A stretch of DNA of 50,745 nucleotides from Desulfuromonadales bacterium (GCA_013377095.1 JACAAY010000029.1:1-50745), one strand, 5' to 3'. Counted from the stretch's first letter, positions 35,317 through 43,355 are shown. Notes: a model not told the origin generated them from the letters alone. Translations and numbers: made by a program.

Positions 35317-37673
35317 TCACCGGGCCCTGTAATAGTAGCGGTTCAGATCGAACAGGCCGCCCCGCACCGGTTCATCCTCCAGGAAACGTTTCTGAAACCA
35401 GTCGTATGTGTCCCACAAACGGTCATCACTCCTGTTAATGCCATACGTGGCGATGCGCTCCCTGTCCCGGGGACTGTTCTTGAAATTCGCCAGCAGATCG
35501 AAAAAGTCCGGCAGATCCTCTTCACGCACATCGACGAAATAGTTCGGGTAGGAGCCGATCAGACCGGGAATGAAATCGGCGCTGTCCCTGCTCGGATCCA
35601 GTCTGCCATCCTCGCCAAGCAGGAAGGCCACGTTGTCGTGCCAGCGGTTGATGACGATGGAGCCGACGATGTCCTTGCCGCTCTTCAAGCGAATGCGCAT
35701 GTAGGCCAGGTTGGCGTTGTACTCGTTGATCAGGGAAAAGAAGGGGGTGCCGGGCCGGGAAAGGGCAGTAAAGGCCTGCAGGTAGTCCTTTTCGGTCTCG
35801 TATTTTTCCGGCAGTCGCGGATAGGGCACCCCGGCCGGAAGGTAGTTGATCGGGTCAAAGGCGATCTTTGCGGCGGGCAGCAGGTGCCGTTTGACAACCT
35901 GCTCAATGAATTCCCGTGTGGGGTCGGCGGTTGCATAGGCGATTTTAGCCGGCAGGGCCGACGGGTAGTAGTTGACCGTCTTGAGATCGACCCCCTTGTA
36001 CCATGACTGCATGATCTCCGGCCGTCTGTCCGGGGGGAGGAAGTCCAGGAAATTGCTTTCACCCTCCACCCGAAGTGCGTCCATGTAGAGCCGGATGGCC
36101 AGTTGGTGTCCTGCGGTTCCATAGATGTCGAAGCCTGCCACCAGCGCATAATAGATCCGTTCCAGCAGGGGGTAGTCGATCACCCAGAGGGTTTTGGGCA
36201 TGCTTCCCAGTACACCCCGGTGTACCGAGGCGCTGTTGAAATGGCGGTAGACGGTCAGGACCGGCGCATCCCCGGCCCGGTTGCCCTTCCAGATGAAATC
36301 GTAGTCCAGGCCGGCATAATGGTGCGCGGTATAGTAATCCTGTCTGGCCTTGTAGAACTCGATGACCGCCTTTCTATGCTCGTCGGTGAGTGCCGAGAAG
36401 AGACGCAGGTCGCTCCCCTTTTCGATCGGCATCCGCAACTTGTCGGCATGCAGCTTCAGGAAGCCGGGATAGGTCACGCTCAGGTCATGGGACGGATCGA
36501 TGAACATGACCCAGAAGTGGTCGTCGATCACATTCAGGGCGATCTGCCCCTTGCAGACCGGGCCATGGATAAAGGTCATGATGATGTACTGGGCATTGTC
36601 CAGCAGGAACTGATAGCGCGAACGGGGCGGAATCTGTTCGAATGCCAGGAACGGGTTGGCGCTGGTCAGCGGGTCATAGCCCATCAGGTGCGGTGTCTGC
36701 AGCCATTCCGGCTGGATGAACAGTTCGTTGATCCGCTGAAACTGGGCATCATCCAGATCAAAGACCATGTGGGTTTTGTGGACGATGGTGGAGTGGATCT
36801 TGCGGAAGCGGTAGTAGACCCGTTTGACGCCCGGATCGTCATAGGGGCGCACGCTGGGAATCAGCTCCAGGGGCTGTCCCGGTGCCGTGCGGGAACGGAC
36901 GATTTCATAGAATTCGTTGGTGGGTGTGCCGAATTTCAGATGGGCCAGGAACAGGTGTTCGTAGAGATAGCGGGCAGTCACGGCATGTTTGGGGTCATCG
37001 GCGTTCAGAAAGGTCTCCCACTGCAGGATGGCCCGGGCATCTTCGGCCCTGGGTGTGACCAGCTCCCGTTGCTGGGAAGGGGTGGGTCCACGGGCGCCCT
37101 GCACCAGCCAGCCGGCAACGGTTTCGAACTCATCCTGTTTGAGCGGGGGGAAGCCGAAGGGCATGCCGTTGTTGGGATGCTTGTCCAGGTAGGCGCCCAA
37201 TTCCTTCCCGTTTTCGGAGCAGGTCAGGTCATCCGCCTCAGCCTGGTACTCGCCGCTGCTTTTGGGGTTTTTCATCTTGTGGGACAGCAGCTGGATCATG
37301 ATCGAATCATTCAGGCCGTTGCCGACGCTGCTCGTGGTGACGCTGAAGAACTGCTTTTTGCGCCATTCCTCGGTGCTCTCGGCATCGATAAACAGCCCGG
37401 TGGGGTCCATGGTGCTGAGTCGTGTGGAATTGTAGATGGCCCGTTTCGTGGCGCCCCGGTCAGTCCCTTCGAAGGAGTCCAGTTTCAGCTGTGACAGGGG
37501 GAGTTGTAGCAGGAGTGGCAGACCACGCAGCGTTTATCCAGGATTGGCTTGACCTCCTTCATGTATTCTATTGTCCGGGTGGGGATCTTGACCGGGACCG
37601 GCGGCAGGGTCTTCATGGCGCAGCCGGCGATAATGGTGACCATGATCAGGGCGAGAATGGGAGCGTGTCTCAC
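35317..37673 (-). pseudogene. cti: Fatty acid cis/trans isomerase (cti), broken by a 2-bp frameshift
   Basis: Cti is a periplasmic heme-containing enzyme that turns cis into trans unsaturated membrane fatty acids under stress. The reading starts at GTG 37673 after AAGGAGAG, with a lipoprotein-like signal ending IIAGC and the heme site CVVCHSCYNSPC. The frame then stops at 37485. From 37491 a second frame continues QLKLDSFEGTDRGATKRAIY and runs as 697 codons from ATG 37410 to 35317. The join reads TGTCACAGCTG where TGTCAGCTG would keep the frame, so two bases (CA) are duplicated. Restored, the protein would be about 784 aa, close to the family length. Either a real inactivation or a sequence error. 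Confidence 0.85.
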
Positions 37674-37796
37674 AATATAGTCTCTCCTTGCGGGTAGAGT
37701 GTGCTACCGGGGCTTATCTTCCATTCTTTGATTTTCCCGGGTGCTTGTGTGGGGTGAAATGAAACCCGGAGATGACCGAGGTTGAGGATTATACAG

Positions 37797-38062
37797 CTAC
37801 TCGTAGTGGGTCACATTCGAATGATTTTCACCGTATTTGTTTCCTCCAGCACCTGATACACCAACCTGTGCTGGATATTTATTCTTCGGGAATATGCGCC
37901 GGACAGATCACCGATTAGTTTTTCGTATGGCGAAGGGTTCTGGTAAGGATTTTCTTTGGGGAGTTCGAGCTGGCGCTCGGTTTGTGGCTTTAATCCGGCA
38001 TGTGCGATTTTATTGACATCCTTTTGCGCCTGTTTGGTAAATACGAGATGCCCGTTCACCAT
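37797..38062 (-). pseudogene. YoeB/Txe-type toxin lacking its catalytic C-terminus (frameshift)
   Basis: Family signs: LVFTKQAQKDVNKIAHAG, then NPYQNPSPYEKLIGDLSGAY and SRRINIQHRLVYQV. The frame ends at 37811 right after VKIIRM. In this family the end normally reads RMWTHYE or similar, and the last His and Tyr are catalytic for mRNA cleavage. Reading past the stop with one G added in ATGTG(G)ACC gives exactly WTHYE followed by TAG at 37797-37799, so a single base has been lost. The product made here would be 83 aa without the active-site tail. It overlaps the antitoxin stop by 7 nt (ATGGTGA). Confidence 0.8.
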
Positions 38063-38297
38063 GCAAGTTCCTCATCGCACTCCTCTATTGGACTCTTGAG
38101 CCACTCCATGATTGACTCGCGCATACCGGGTATTGAGGTAAGGTACAATATTTCCTGGATTACCCGCCAGTCCTCTTCGGAAATAAGTACGGCTGAGTGC
38201 AGCTTTCCGATGATCTGAATCGGATCGTGCGATGCAGCCACATCGTCAAGGAGACTATATGGCATCTCCTGGCTTCTGTTGCTGATAACGTTGTCAT
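38056..38297 (-). pseudogene. YefM/Phd-type antitoxin with N-terminal frameshift
   Basis: The conserved body SHDPIQIIGKLHSAVLISEE, DWRVIQEILYLTSIPGMRES and EECDEELAW is typical of YefM antitoxins. The open frame begins only at ATG 38265 inside the first domain. A proper start, ATG 38297 with GGAGGG 7 nt before it, reads MTTLSATEARR and then falls out of frame near 38265. Adding one base there joins EAR directly to PYSLLDDVAAS in register with family members. So one base has been lost and the DNA-binding N-terminus is split from the toxin-binding part. Expression of the shorter ORF from 38265 is possible but lacks a ribosome site. Confidence 0.78.
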
Positions 38298-38316
38298 CTC
38301 TGTGCCCTCCGTCCTT

Positions 38317-38334
38317 CGTACGCTATACCGTACG
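38317..38334. promoter_or_regulatory. Candidate operator of the toxin-antitoxin pair
   Basis: Two CGTACG hexamers (38317-38322 and 38329-38334), each palindromic, are 12 bp apart, about one helical turn. Between them lies CTATAC, whose complement GTATAG could be a -10 box for the minus strand. They sit 20-37 bp upstream of the true antitoxin start at 38297. YefM-type antitoxins commonly repress their own promoter at such palindromes; the match is by position and symmetry only. Confidence 0.45.
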
Positions 38335-38700
38335 CTGTGGGTTTTTGAGAGTCAAATTTTTTCGGTAATAGCGTCTGGAGTTGACCTGACAGGCGGCTTT
38401 ATGGTTTACGCTGAGCCCTGAGCCTCTGGCGCGTACCGAATGTAATCTGTTCTTATAAAAGTTTATGTTCAGGGAGGAATTGCATATTTAGTTCAACTTA
38501 ATAAAATATGCTGTGTCTATTCTTTCGTGTTCGGATTTTCTCCTGATGGCCGGAACCACCGAATCCTGATTCGGCAGTGTGTTCAAATAATTAGGCGAAA
38601 CTACGCGAGAATTAAGCTTGAAAATCCCGTTTTTCCAAGAAAAAAAGGGTTGCAATTTGCGTTTAGGTATAGTAAAAAATTTTCCCGAAACGGGCAAAAG
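38335..38700. other. Non-coding, AT-rich stretch between the toxin-antitoxin pair and the 55-aa gene
   Basis: I see no convincing gene here. A reading frame at 38527-38763 (+) has no ribosome site and an odd composition. A perfect 7-bp dyad CCGAATC-CT-GATTCGG lies at 38559-38574 and may be an operator or small hairpin. AT content rises towards 38700, and a mini-hairpin CCCG-AAA-CGGG precedes the structured leader of the next gene. GGGAGGAATTG at about 38473 resembles a ribosome site but leads to no start codon. Confidence 0.5.
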
Positions 38701-38755
38701 AACCTTTCAACAGCCATGGGGAACCGGAGTCTGCAGATGGCGGGAAGGTTTTTTT
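38701..38755 (+). promoter_or_regulatory. Structured leader with intrinsic-terminator shape before the 55-aa gene
   Basis: AACCTT (38701-38706) pairs with AAGGTT (38745-38750), and inside it GCCAT (38713-38717) pairs with ATGGC (38737-38741). A run of seven T (38749-38755) follows. The element ends 56 nt before the start codon at 38812. It looks like an attenuator or riboswitch expression platform, but it could also be a terminator for something upstream. I could not match an aptamer consensus. Confidence 0.45.
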
Positions 38756-38811
38756 CCGAATGATCAGGGCCAAACTGCTGGCCAGACCAAACAAAACTAG
38801 GAGGCAAGACA

Positions 38812-38979
38812 ATGGAGTACCAGGGTTTCAAGATCAACATCAGGCTCGCAGGTATGGAAGGCTTCGAAGCTACTATCATCGACGCAAACGGTTGCTCCTG
38901 CGGCAGGGTCTATTCCCGCGAGAGCCAAGACGGCGCCGTTGCTGAAGCACGTGCATTTATCGACAAAAAGCTGGCCTGA
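38812..38979 (+). CDS. Small hypothetical protein (55 aa)
   Basis: A strong ribosome site (AGGAGGCAAGACA-ATG) precedes the start, and an excellent terminator follows at 39031, so this short gene is credible. The product begins MEYQGFKINIRLAGMEGFEA, has a CSCGR motif in the middle and ends in ARAFIDKKLA. It is soluble, with no signal peptide. Codon use matches the neighbours, unlike the surrounding AT-rich and degraded DNA. I do not recognise a family. A structured leader upstream suggests regulated expression. Confidence 0.75.
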   Translation: MEYQGFKINIRLAGMEGFEATIIDANGCSCGRVYSRESQDGAVAEARAFIDKKLA

Positions 38980-39030
38980 GCCACATGTCTTGTCGTCTGT
39001 ACTGTAGGTGACAATGCAATGCAGGGTTTT

Positions 39031-39075
39031 AAGCCCGCCTTTTCGGGAGTGTTCCCGGAACAGGCGGGCTTTTTA
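39031..39075 (+). terminator. Rho-independent terminator of the 55-aa gene
   Basis: AAGCCCGCCT (39031-39040) pairs perfectly with AGGCGGGCTT (39062-39071), and the inner part TTCGGGA/TTCCCGGAA extends the stem. TTTTT ends the element. It starts 52 nt after the 55-aa gene stop. Confidence 0.9.
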
Positions 39076-39184
39076 TTGCCCGTTTCCTTACCAGAGCAAT
39101 GCTGTTCACTAACGTTTTACAAATTCGAGGCAATCTTGCCAACTTTGTCAATTTTTGAACTCTGACCCTGTGTAGTTAGCAAAA

Positions 39185-39471
39185 TGGAAAAGAACGTACC
39201 CTGTGCTCCCCTCGGCGATTACGGTGACCAACGAACGGCGGCGTTATCATCTCCATGATTCCCAACACCAGGATGCGCTCTATTAATGCTGTCCGCCGGG
39301 CAAAGATCCTCAAATAGGTCACGGCCCACACCTTTCGTCACTCTTTCGCCACCCATCTCTCGCAGGATTATTTCGATATCCGTGTCATCCAGAAACTGTT
39401 GGGCCACGCCAGCCTGAAAACCACCATGATCTACACCCACTGTGTGCTGTTCAGGGCGGAGAAAGATCCGA
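39185..39471 (+). pseudogene. Integron-type tyrosine recombinase, C-terminal remnant
   Basis: The first frame (39185-39285) reads WKRTYPVLPSAITVTNERRR then YHLHDSQHQDAL, the region that in integron integrases reads WxxQYVFPS...RRHHLH. A shift of frame near 39285 leads to INAVRRAKILK, a stop TAG at 39315, then [34 protein letters not shown] and THC. The R-H-x-x-R and Y residues of the active site (HTFRHSF, LLGHAS, MIYTH) are still readable. The N-terminal half is absent. So it is a decayed integrase fragment with one frameshift and one nonsense codon. I see no attI or cassette array. Confidence 0.8.
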
Positions 39472-39495
39472 AAAGCCCTGCTGGATTGCGAGAAA

Positions 39496-40641
39496 CTACT
39501 CCAGAAACCTTCCAAAAACCTGGTTGGAGAGCAGCATGCCGCGCTTGGTCAGGCGTACCCCCTCGTTATCGGCTGTCAACAGCCCCTGGCCAACCAGTTC
39601 GTCCAGGGTTTTATCGTACTGCTTCCAGAGTGATACTCCGAACTCCCGCTCAAGATCGCTCGACCGTACCCCATCTGCCATGCGCAATCCCAGGAACATG
39701 AACTCAGCCAGGGCATCCTCCCGCGTAAGCTCGATCCTGTCCCGGCGCGGCAACTCACCCCCGCTGATGGAGGTGGCGTATTCGTCCAGATCGGGTGTGT
39801 TGCCGAAGCGGATGCCGTAGTCGCTACAGCGCAGGAAAGAGTGGGCACCGGGACCCAGCCCCAGGTAGCCGTCGCGCTTCCAGTAGCCGCTGTTGTGGCG
39901 GCTGCGAAAACCGGGGCGGGCATAGTTGGCGATCTCGTAATGCTCGTATCCCGTGCTTGTCAGCACACTGTCGGCGGTTTCAAACATATCTGCGGACAGG
40001 TCCTCATCCACAAGGCTGTCATGGTCGGCGTAGCGTTCGGCAAAGTCGGTGTTGTCTTCGATGGTCAGGCCATAGATCGAGAGGTGTTCAGTGCCCAGCT
40101 CCAACGCCTGCCGGAGATCCTGGTGCCACATCTCCAGGGTCTGGCCGGGCAGAGAGTGGATCAGATCGATACCGATATTGTTGAAACCTGCCCGCCGTGC
40201 GGCGGTTATGCAGTCGGTTGCCTGGCCCGTTGTGTGGATACGGCCCAGGGTTGACAGCATCCGGTCATCGAAGGACTGCACTCCCATGGAGAGCCGGTTG
40301 ATGCCAGCCACACGGAATCCCGCCAGTTTACTTTGGTCAACAGTGCCGGGGTTGGTTTCCAGGGTGATCTCGGCTCCTTCTGACAGGCCGAACAGCTGGT
40401 CTGCCAGATCAAGGATTCGGCCCACCTGGGTTGGCTGTAGCAGTGAAGGGGTGCCGCCACCCAGGTAGATCGAGTCCAGGGTATGGAGGGGAGCGGATTT
40501 TCGACAGGCCTGACGCATCTCAGCCATGAGCAGATCGACAAAAGCGTCGATTTCCGAAGCACTGCCCTTTTTCGAGACAAAGGCGCAGTAGCGGCATTTG
40601 CGTTGGCAGAAGGGTATGTGGATGTAGAGCCGGGTAATCAT
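39496..40641 (-). CDS. hemW: HemW, radical SAM heme chaperone
   Basis: The 381-aa protein opens [18 protein letters not shown]. Cys12, Cys16 and Cys19 bind the 4Fe-4S cluster, and Phe replaces the fourth Cys seen in true HemN, so this is HemW rather than coproporphyrinogen dehydrogenase. Other landmarks are [47 protein letters not shown] and [14 protein letters not shown], and the C-terminal winged-helix-like part [20 protein letters not shown]. HemW transfers heme, for example to respiratory enzymes. It stands alone, convergent with the integrase remnant. Confidence 0.94.
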   Translation of the reverse strand: MITRLYIHIPFCQRKCRYCAFVSKKGSASEIDAFVDLLMAEMRQACRKSAPLHTLDSIYLGGGTPSLLQPTQVGRILDLADQLFGLSEGAEITLETNPGTVDQSKLAGFRVAGINRLSMGVQSFDDRMLSTLGRIHTTGQATDCITAARRAGFNNIGIDLIHSLPGQTLEMWHQDLRQALELGTEHLSIYGLTIEDNTDFAERYADHDSLVDEDLSADMFETADSVLTSTGYEHYEIANYARPGFRSRHNSGYWKRDGYLGLGPGAHSFLRCSDYGIRFGNTPDLDEYATSISGGELPRRDRIELTREDALAEFMFLGLRMADGVRSSDLEREFGVSLWKQYDKTLDELVGQGLLTADNEGVRLTKRGMLLSNQVFGRFLE

Positions 40642-40766
40642 AATAGAATGGGAACATCATTAGCACATTCCTCCGCGATGCAGAATTTTTTTCCCGCCCC
40701 GGATTGAATATTAAAATTCTGGCAAATTCCCTGGCTTGTGCTACATTCTAATGAAAGGAGATCCCC

Positions 40767-40997
40767 ATGAACGTAAAACTCTTGGAAGCAGATGCTCAAC
40801 ATATGTCCGAATCAGAAATAATTTCACTTCTTGCCGAATCTGACAGGAATATGGCGAGAGTATTTGAAGATGCAATACGTGTGATGCTGAAGGTTGGCAC
40901 GATCCAGCTGCGAGACCTTCCCGAGTGCGCCCGTGAAATACTCGAAGCCAGGACCAAACTGAGAATCATGCTTGATGAAAGACGGGGCCACCTGTGA
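40767..40997 (+). CDS. Small hypothetical helical protein (76 aa)
   Basis: AAAGGAGATCCCC-ATG is a strong ribosome site. The product begins MNVKLLEADAQHMSESEIIS and is predicted almost wholly helical (LLAESDRNMARVFEDAIRVM, ECAREILEARTKLRIML). It has no signal peptide or membrane segment. I do not recognise the family; composition and codon use look normal for this genome. It is divergent from hemW with a 125-bp gap that must hold both promoters. No gene follows for about 155 bp, and I see no clear terminator there. Confidence 0.7.
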   Translation: MNVKLLEADAQHMSESEIISLLAESDRNMARVFEDAIRVMLKVGTIQLRDLPECAREILEARTKLRIMLDERRGHL

Positions 40998-41153
40998 GGT
41001 GTGTCGAAACAGTCCCGGCCTTGGGAATCTGCGCCGGAAGAAGATACACCCATTTAATGTGCTCACAGGGAGCTGATATGAACGCTTTGATCATGTTCGA
41101 AAAACGTGCCAGCTAAAAATGGACCTGTGTCGCAGCGGGGAAAAACACGGATC

Positions 41154-41465
41154 TCAATTACTCGGCGTTTTGCCTGACTTTCCCGAAGCAATCCCGATCA
41201 AAAGACGATAGGGGCCGGGAACTCCCGTGGGTATGAAGGCCACTCTGTCTCCCGGTTGGATGCGGTGGTCCAATGAGTATACCAGATGGTTCACAAAGAC
41301 CGCTTCGACCTTATCCAGGGGGAGTTCCAGTTTATTGGCCAGCTCAAGGGCCGTGCATCCCGAGGGTTCAATTGTCACGGTGACGGTTGGCTCCAGGCCG
41401 TGATCCTTGCGGTAGGTATGTAGACATCCAAACATCCTTACAGTCGTGTTTGCGTGCGCACACAT
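41154..41465 (-). CDS. MoaD/ThiS-like beta-grasp protein lacking the C-terminal Gly-Gly (103 aa)
   Basis: AAAAGGAGTACAAT-ATG gives a good start at 41465. The fold reads as ubiquitin-like: VRMFGCLHTYRKDHG, SGCTALELANKLELPLDKVE, AVFVNHLVYSLDHRIQPGDR and VAFIPTGVPGPYRLLIG. Sulfur carriers need a terminal GG; this protein instead runs on to KSGKTPSN, so it may not be thiocarboxylated. Related beta-grasp proteins accompany tungsten/molybdenum oxidoreductases. A TetR-type regulator gene lies 32 nt upstream on the same strand, so the two are probably co-transcribed. Confidence 0.75.
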   Translation of the reverse strand: MCAHANTTVRMFGCLHTYRKDHGLEPTVTVTIEPSGCTALELANKLELPLDKVEAVFVNHLVYSLDHRIQPGDRVAFIPTGVPGPYRLLIGIASGKSGKTPSN

Positions 41466-41497
41466 ATTGTACTCCTTTTAAAAGATGGAAATAATGC

Positions 41498-42094
41498 CTA
41501 ATCCTGATGCGCCTGCTGAACCAGCATTTCAAAGAAAACAGTAGTGAAATTCTTAAGTGGGGAAGTTGACTTCATAACCTTGGAAAGAAGGAGCGCACCC
41601 TCAAACCCCGAAAGAAAAAATAACGCCAAACATTCGGGTGATAATTGATTGGAGATTTCACCTGATTCCTGTGCTTCACGCAGGCAATTTTCGAAATGCG
41701 TTATCCAGGAGCAAAATATATCCACCAGTTTCTCTCTGAAAGTCTCATTTGAATCCGCCAACTCCTGTCCCATATTCGCCGCAAAACACCCTATGCTGCA
41801 ATTGTTACTCTCAAACTTTTTGGTCAGGCTGTCTATGCAATTCCTGAAGCGGACCATTGGGGGGGATGTCTCATCAAGAAGAAACGCGGTAAAAACCCTC
41901 TCGACACCGGTCGCAAAGTGATCCAGGACAGTCAGTCCGAATTCCTGTTTGCTGGAGAAAAAGTGATAAAAAGAGCCTTTGGGGACATTGGCCTCTTTCA
42001 GGATGGTGGCAAGTCCGGCCGAATTAAAACCGTGGCGGGCCATGATCCTCATGCCGACTTTGATTAATTCAGTTCTGGTATCCTTCCCGTTCAT
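41498..42094 (-). CDS. TetR/AcrR family transcriptional regulator
   Basis: The start is set at ATG 42094. No strong ribosome site is seen, and a longer N-terminus from 42130 is possible but would contain the dyad. The HTH lies at residues about 20-60 (GFNSAGLATILKEANVPKGS, FYHFFSSKQEF). The ligand domain NCSIGCFAANMGQELADSNE, with its Cys residues, resembles NemR/AcuR-like regulators of electrophile or unsaturated-compound response. It lies upstream of the MoaD-like gene on the same strand and divergent from a cytochrome c. A dyad just upstream of the start suggests autorepression. Confidence 0.9.
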   Translation of the reverse strand: MNGKDTRTELIKVGMRIMARHGFNSAGLATILKEANVPKGSFYHFFSSKQEFGLTVLDHFATGVERVFTAFLLDETSPPMVRFRNCIDSLTKKFESNNCSIGCFAANMGQELADSNETFREKLVDIFCSWITHFENCLREAQESGEISNQLSPECLALFFLSGFEGALLLSKVMKSTSPLKNFTTVFFEMLVQQAHQD

Positions 42095-42104
42095 GGAGAT
42101 CACA

Positions 42105-42121
42105 GTAGACCAGTCGTCTAC
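42105..42121. promoter_or_regulatory. Candidate TetR operator
   Basis: GTAGAC (42105-42110) and GTCTAC (42116-42121) are perfect inverted hexamers with a 5-bp spacer, 11 bp upstream of the TetR start codon. NemR-like repressors are known to bind TAGACC-type palindromes; this half-site is close. Occupancy there would block the TetR-MoaD transcript. Confidence 0.6.
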
Positions 42122-42131
42122 AAAAGTCAAT

Positions 42132-42163
42132 CAGCCATCCCATCCTCTTCGGTGGGATGGCTG
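42132..42163. other. 11-bp hairpin between the TetR and cytochrome genes
   Basis: CAGCCATCCCA (42132-42142) and TGGGATGGCTG (42153-42163) pair perfectly around a 10-nt loop. On the + strand a T-run (42180-42187) follows only after 16 nt, so this is a poor terminator. It lies between divergent genes, where a terminator is not expected; it could be a regulatory hairpin or a relic of an inserted element. Confidence 0.5.
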
Positions 42164-42297
42164 AGAGCTGACAGGATCATTTTTTTCGCCATGTCAAAAC
42201 ACCACGTTATGGCGCGACGCAGTAACTTATGGATTGCATTTCCGGACGGAATGAGTACAATGTGTCCACTTCATAAACGACATCGAGGAGATACGTG

Positions 42298-42606
42298 ATG
42301 AAACGCGCGGTTATGATTATTGTGGCGTTTGCCGCGGCAGCACTGATTACCGTTGCTGCCCAGGCCGAGGGCCAGGGAGAGCAGATCTTTAAACAGAAGT
42401 GCTCCATGTGCCATAGTGTCAAGGGTAAGGGTGGCACAATGGGCCCCGAACTGACAGCCATCTCTGCCAGGATGAAGGAGAAAGATCTCAGGGAACAGCT
42501 GGAAAACCCCAAAAAAGCAAATCCCAAAAGCAGCATGCCCTCATACAAGACTCTTGCCAAGGCTGACATGAACGCCCTGCTGGGGTATCTTAAAACATTA
42601 AAATAG
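42298..42606 (+). CDS. Exported single-heme cytochrome c (102 aa)
   Basis: GAGGAG 7 nt upstream supports ATG 42298. The signal peptide MKRAVMIIVAFAAAALITVA ends near AQA. Heme site CSMCH sits close to the mature N-terminus (GEQIFKQKCSMCHSVKGKGG). The axial Met is probably in KSSMPSYKTL, and the final helix is ADMNALLGYLKTLK. It is a small class I periplasmic cytochrome, likely a shuttle in anaerobic respiration. It differs from the one at 28083 in sequence but has the same plan. A perfect terminator follows within 22 nt, so it is monocistronic. Confidence 0.92.
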   Translation: MKRAVMIIVAFAAAALITVAAQAEGQGEQIFKQKCSMCHSVKGKGGTMGPELTAISARMKEKDLREQLENPKKANPKSSMPSYKTLAKADMNALLGYLKTLK

Positions 42607-42627
42607 GTGCAACCCTATCCGGGATGG

Positions 42628-42652
42628 GGCCTGCCGGCTGGCAGGCCTTTTT
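42628..42652 (+). terminator. Rho-independent terminator of the cytochrome gene
   Basis: GGCCTGCC (42628-42635), loop GGCT and GGCAGGCC (42640-42647) are followed by TTTTT (42648-42652). It is textbook in form. It ends 13 nt before the next start codon, so the following DUF507 gene must get its transcript from within or beyond this element. Confidence 0.9.
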
Positions 42653-42665
42653 CATTTGAGGCGTT

Positions 42666-42953
42666 ATGCGACTAAGGGAAGAACAGATAAAGCGCCTGGC
42701 AGAAAAGGTGTGCAGCGATCTGATGGCAGAGGGGTTGATTGTCTGTCGTCACGGGCAGGCTGCGGCGGTGGAGGGTATTGCCAAGGTCATTACGCTGGAT
42801 ATCCGTCGTGAGCAGACTCTGGAAAAGGATGCCGAACGGATTCTGGATGATACCATCGCCTCCATGGGACGCGGCGCCGATGATATTGACCGTCGCAAGA
42901 TGTTGCGCATGATCAAGGAAAAACTTGCCAAGGATCGGAAAATCGTCCTCTAA
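42666..42953 (+). CDS. DUF507 family protein, first of a pair
   Basis: A 95-aa soluble, helical protein with MRLREEQIKRLAEKVCSDLM at the N-terminus and TLEKDAERILDDTIASMGRG, then DDIDRRKMLRMIKEKLAKDR at the end, which is the DUF507 layout. Function is unknown for the family. The ribosome site is weak (GAGG at 42658-42661). It is followed 52 nt later by a second, diverged DUF507 gene; this tandem arrangement is usual in Geobacter-like genomes. Confidence 0.85.
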   Translation: MRLREEQIKRLAEKVCSDLMAEGLIVCRHGQAAAVEGIAKVITLDIRREQTLEKDAERILDDTIASMGRGADDIDRRKMLRMIKEKLAKDRKIVL

Positions 42954-43005
42954 TAGGTGACCCACCGCACCTCCTTCACAAAGTCGAAGCAAAAGGTATC
43001 AGCAC

Positions 43006-43266
43006 ATGGCATTTTCAGAAGACCGCATATCCAACCTGTCCCATGAGATCATGGAACTCCTCTGGCGCGATGAACTGGCGGACGTGACTGATGAGGGGAG
43101 GGCGTTGTCGCGCGTCAAACGGTCGCTGAACTCGTTCTTTCAGGTAGCCGAGGAGATCGACGATGCCGTGCGCGCCAAACTGCGTAATCGTGATCAGGGC
43201 AGTCGCGATTGGGATAGTCTGTACCAGAAGTTTTACCAGGAAGAACTGGCAAAAAGAAAATTGTAA
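43006..43266 (+). CDS. DUF507 family protein, second of a pair
   Basis: An 86-aa helical protein beginning MAFSEDRISNLSHEIMELLW, with DELADVTDEGRALSRVKRSL and NSFFQVAEEIDDAVRAKLRN. It is related to the preceding gene at the level of layout rather than close identity, so the two could form a hetero-complex (inference). There is no signal peptide. The upstream ribosome site is weak (AAAGG about 14 nt away). Confidence 0.83.
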   Translation: MAFSEDRISNLSHEIMELLWRDELADVTDEGRALSRVKRSLNSFFQVAEEIDDAVRAKLRNRDQGSRDWDSLYQKFYQEELAKRKL

Positions 43267-43355
43267 ACCGGTTGCTGCGATCAGCATCCGGTAGTGAGTG
43301 AGAGTACCCCCAGCAGATTCTTTGACCCGTTGATTCAGCTTACCTACCATTATCC

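Noticed and set aside
36103..37494. A 463-codon + strand frame opposite cti
   Set aside because: Shadow of cti; no start signal or recognisable domain.
38640..38755. GEMM (cyclic dinucleotide) riboswitch before the 55-aa gene
   Set aside because: GGGCAAA-like pieces are present, but the conserved core and tetraloop stem did not line up; kept only as an unassigned structured leader.
38527..38763. A 78-codon frame on the + strand
   Set aside because: No ribosome site, an unusual basic composition and overlap with the structured leader make it unlikely to be a gene.
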